A DNA stretch of 5,397 nucleotides from CAJXCL01 sp964394335 (GTDB lineage Bacteria; Nitrospinota; Nitrospinia; CAJXCL01), in the NCBI GenBank assembly GCA_964394335.1, contig CAYMVZ010000131.1:1-5397 (forward strand), in the 5' to 3' direction. The translations under genes and the position numbers were made by a program. The notes beneath the pieces are model-generated. The model was not told where the DNA came from. It searched no databases and saw nothing but the letters and a program-made list of their open reading frames with translations. Each line of letters starts with the position of its first letter. The first letter of the stretch is position 1. Below, in pieces: positions 5,033 to 5,397 of the stretch.

Positions 5033-5397
5033 ATGTGTATTGATATTCATAAAATCAGTGAATTAAGAACGAGGCTGACCTCTGAATTTCGTTTTACTCT
5101 AATATCGCTCTATAACTTTAATCATTTAGGCGTTCGTGCCCTTCATTCTCTTTTAAAGTCAAAAGGCGTTCATGTGGACCTTATTTTTTTTCAAAATATG
5201 TTGTTTAACGATGCGAAAAGGCCAACCCCGGAAGAAACTAACAAGTTAACAGAATTAGTTAAAGAAAAAAATCCTGACCTGGTCGGGATTAGTGTAAGCT
5301 GTTCAACTTTTTATAACATTGCGAAAGATATTACTGATAGCGTTAAGCAAAAGATATCATCCCCTGTTATATGGGGAGGGGCACACCCGACGATAGA
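5033..5397 (+). CDS. Cobalamin-binding-domain protein, probably B12-binding radical SAM enzyme (N-terminal part)
   Basis: The first 121 codons are present; the gene runs off the right edge. After a 19-residue leader, the sequence FTLISLYNFNHLGVRAL (21-37) starts a Rossmann-like beta-alpha fold. KSKGVHVDLIFF (42-53) follows, then NPDLVGISVSC (80-90) and PVIWGGAHPTI (111-121). This series is the N-terminal B12-binding domain of class B radical SAM enzymes, as in BchE- or HpnP-type proteins. The DxHxxG motif of base-off methionine-synthase-like domains is absent, which is common in this group. The radical SAM CxxxCxxC motif would lie beyond the window, so the enzyme class is inferred. The reaction could be C-methylation or another radical change of a lipid, cofactor or antibiotic. 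The start is the first usable ATG: an upstream ATG at 5014 is out of frame and stops quickly. No good Shine-Dalgarno is seen. Confidence 0.75.
   Translation, partial: MCIDIHKISELRTRLTSEFRFTLISLYNFNHLGVRALHSLLKSKGVHVDLIFFQNMLFNDAKRPTPEETNKLTELVKEKNPDLVGISVSCSTFYNIAKDITDSVKQKISSPVIWGGAHPTI

Overview
The window is A+T-rich, densely coded Gram-negative chromosome. The main clue is apolipoprotein N-acyltransferase (Lnt), an inner-membrane enzyme of lipoprotein maturation that Gram-negatives use. Several GC-rich palindromic repeats in an A+T-rich background, together with two radical SAM enzymes, suggest an anaerobic Desulfobacterota-like (former deltaproteobacterial) or similar lineage. That taxonomic guess is inference from style, not from a marker gene.

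Layout. Five genes lie on the minus strand and one on the plus strand. At the left edge (1-341, minus) is the N-terminal part of an exported TPR protein with its own plausible promoter (393-422). Next, on the minus strand, come a complete lnt (449-1996) and a class I SAM-dependent methyltransferase (2044-2832). A 141-bp gap follows that holds a three-hairpin palindromic repeat (2863-2934). Then come a radical SAM protein with a short SPASM-like cysteine tail (2974-3963) and a GT2 polyprenyl-phosphate glycosyltransferase of the ArnC/GtrB type (3963-4925). The last two share one base (TAATG) and are almost certainly co-transcribed and translationally coupled. After a 107-bp divergent intergenic region, the plus strand starts a cobalamin-binding-domain protein (5033 to the edge), most likely a B12-dependent radical SAM enzyme.

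How they may work together. The glycosyltransferase probably charges undecaprenyl phosphate with a sugar. The two radical SAM proteins and the methyltransferase are typical tailoring enzymes of envelope glycans, lipids or lipid-linked sugars. lnt is a housekeeping envelope gene downstream of them. A shared envelope-modification role is inference from proximity.

Most notable signal. The radical SAM gene contains about 130 bp (roughly 3271-3402) made of consecutive hairpins, translated in frame as a Lys/Arg/Ser/Thr/Gly-rich segment between the radical SAM core and the SPASM-like tail. It looks like a palindromic mobile element inserted into a protein gene without breaking its frame. The intergenic hairpin repeat nearby shares a 10-nt hairpin core (CCCTTCGGGC) with it. 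I found no tRNA, rRNA, CRISPR array or transposase gene.
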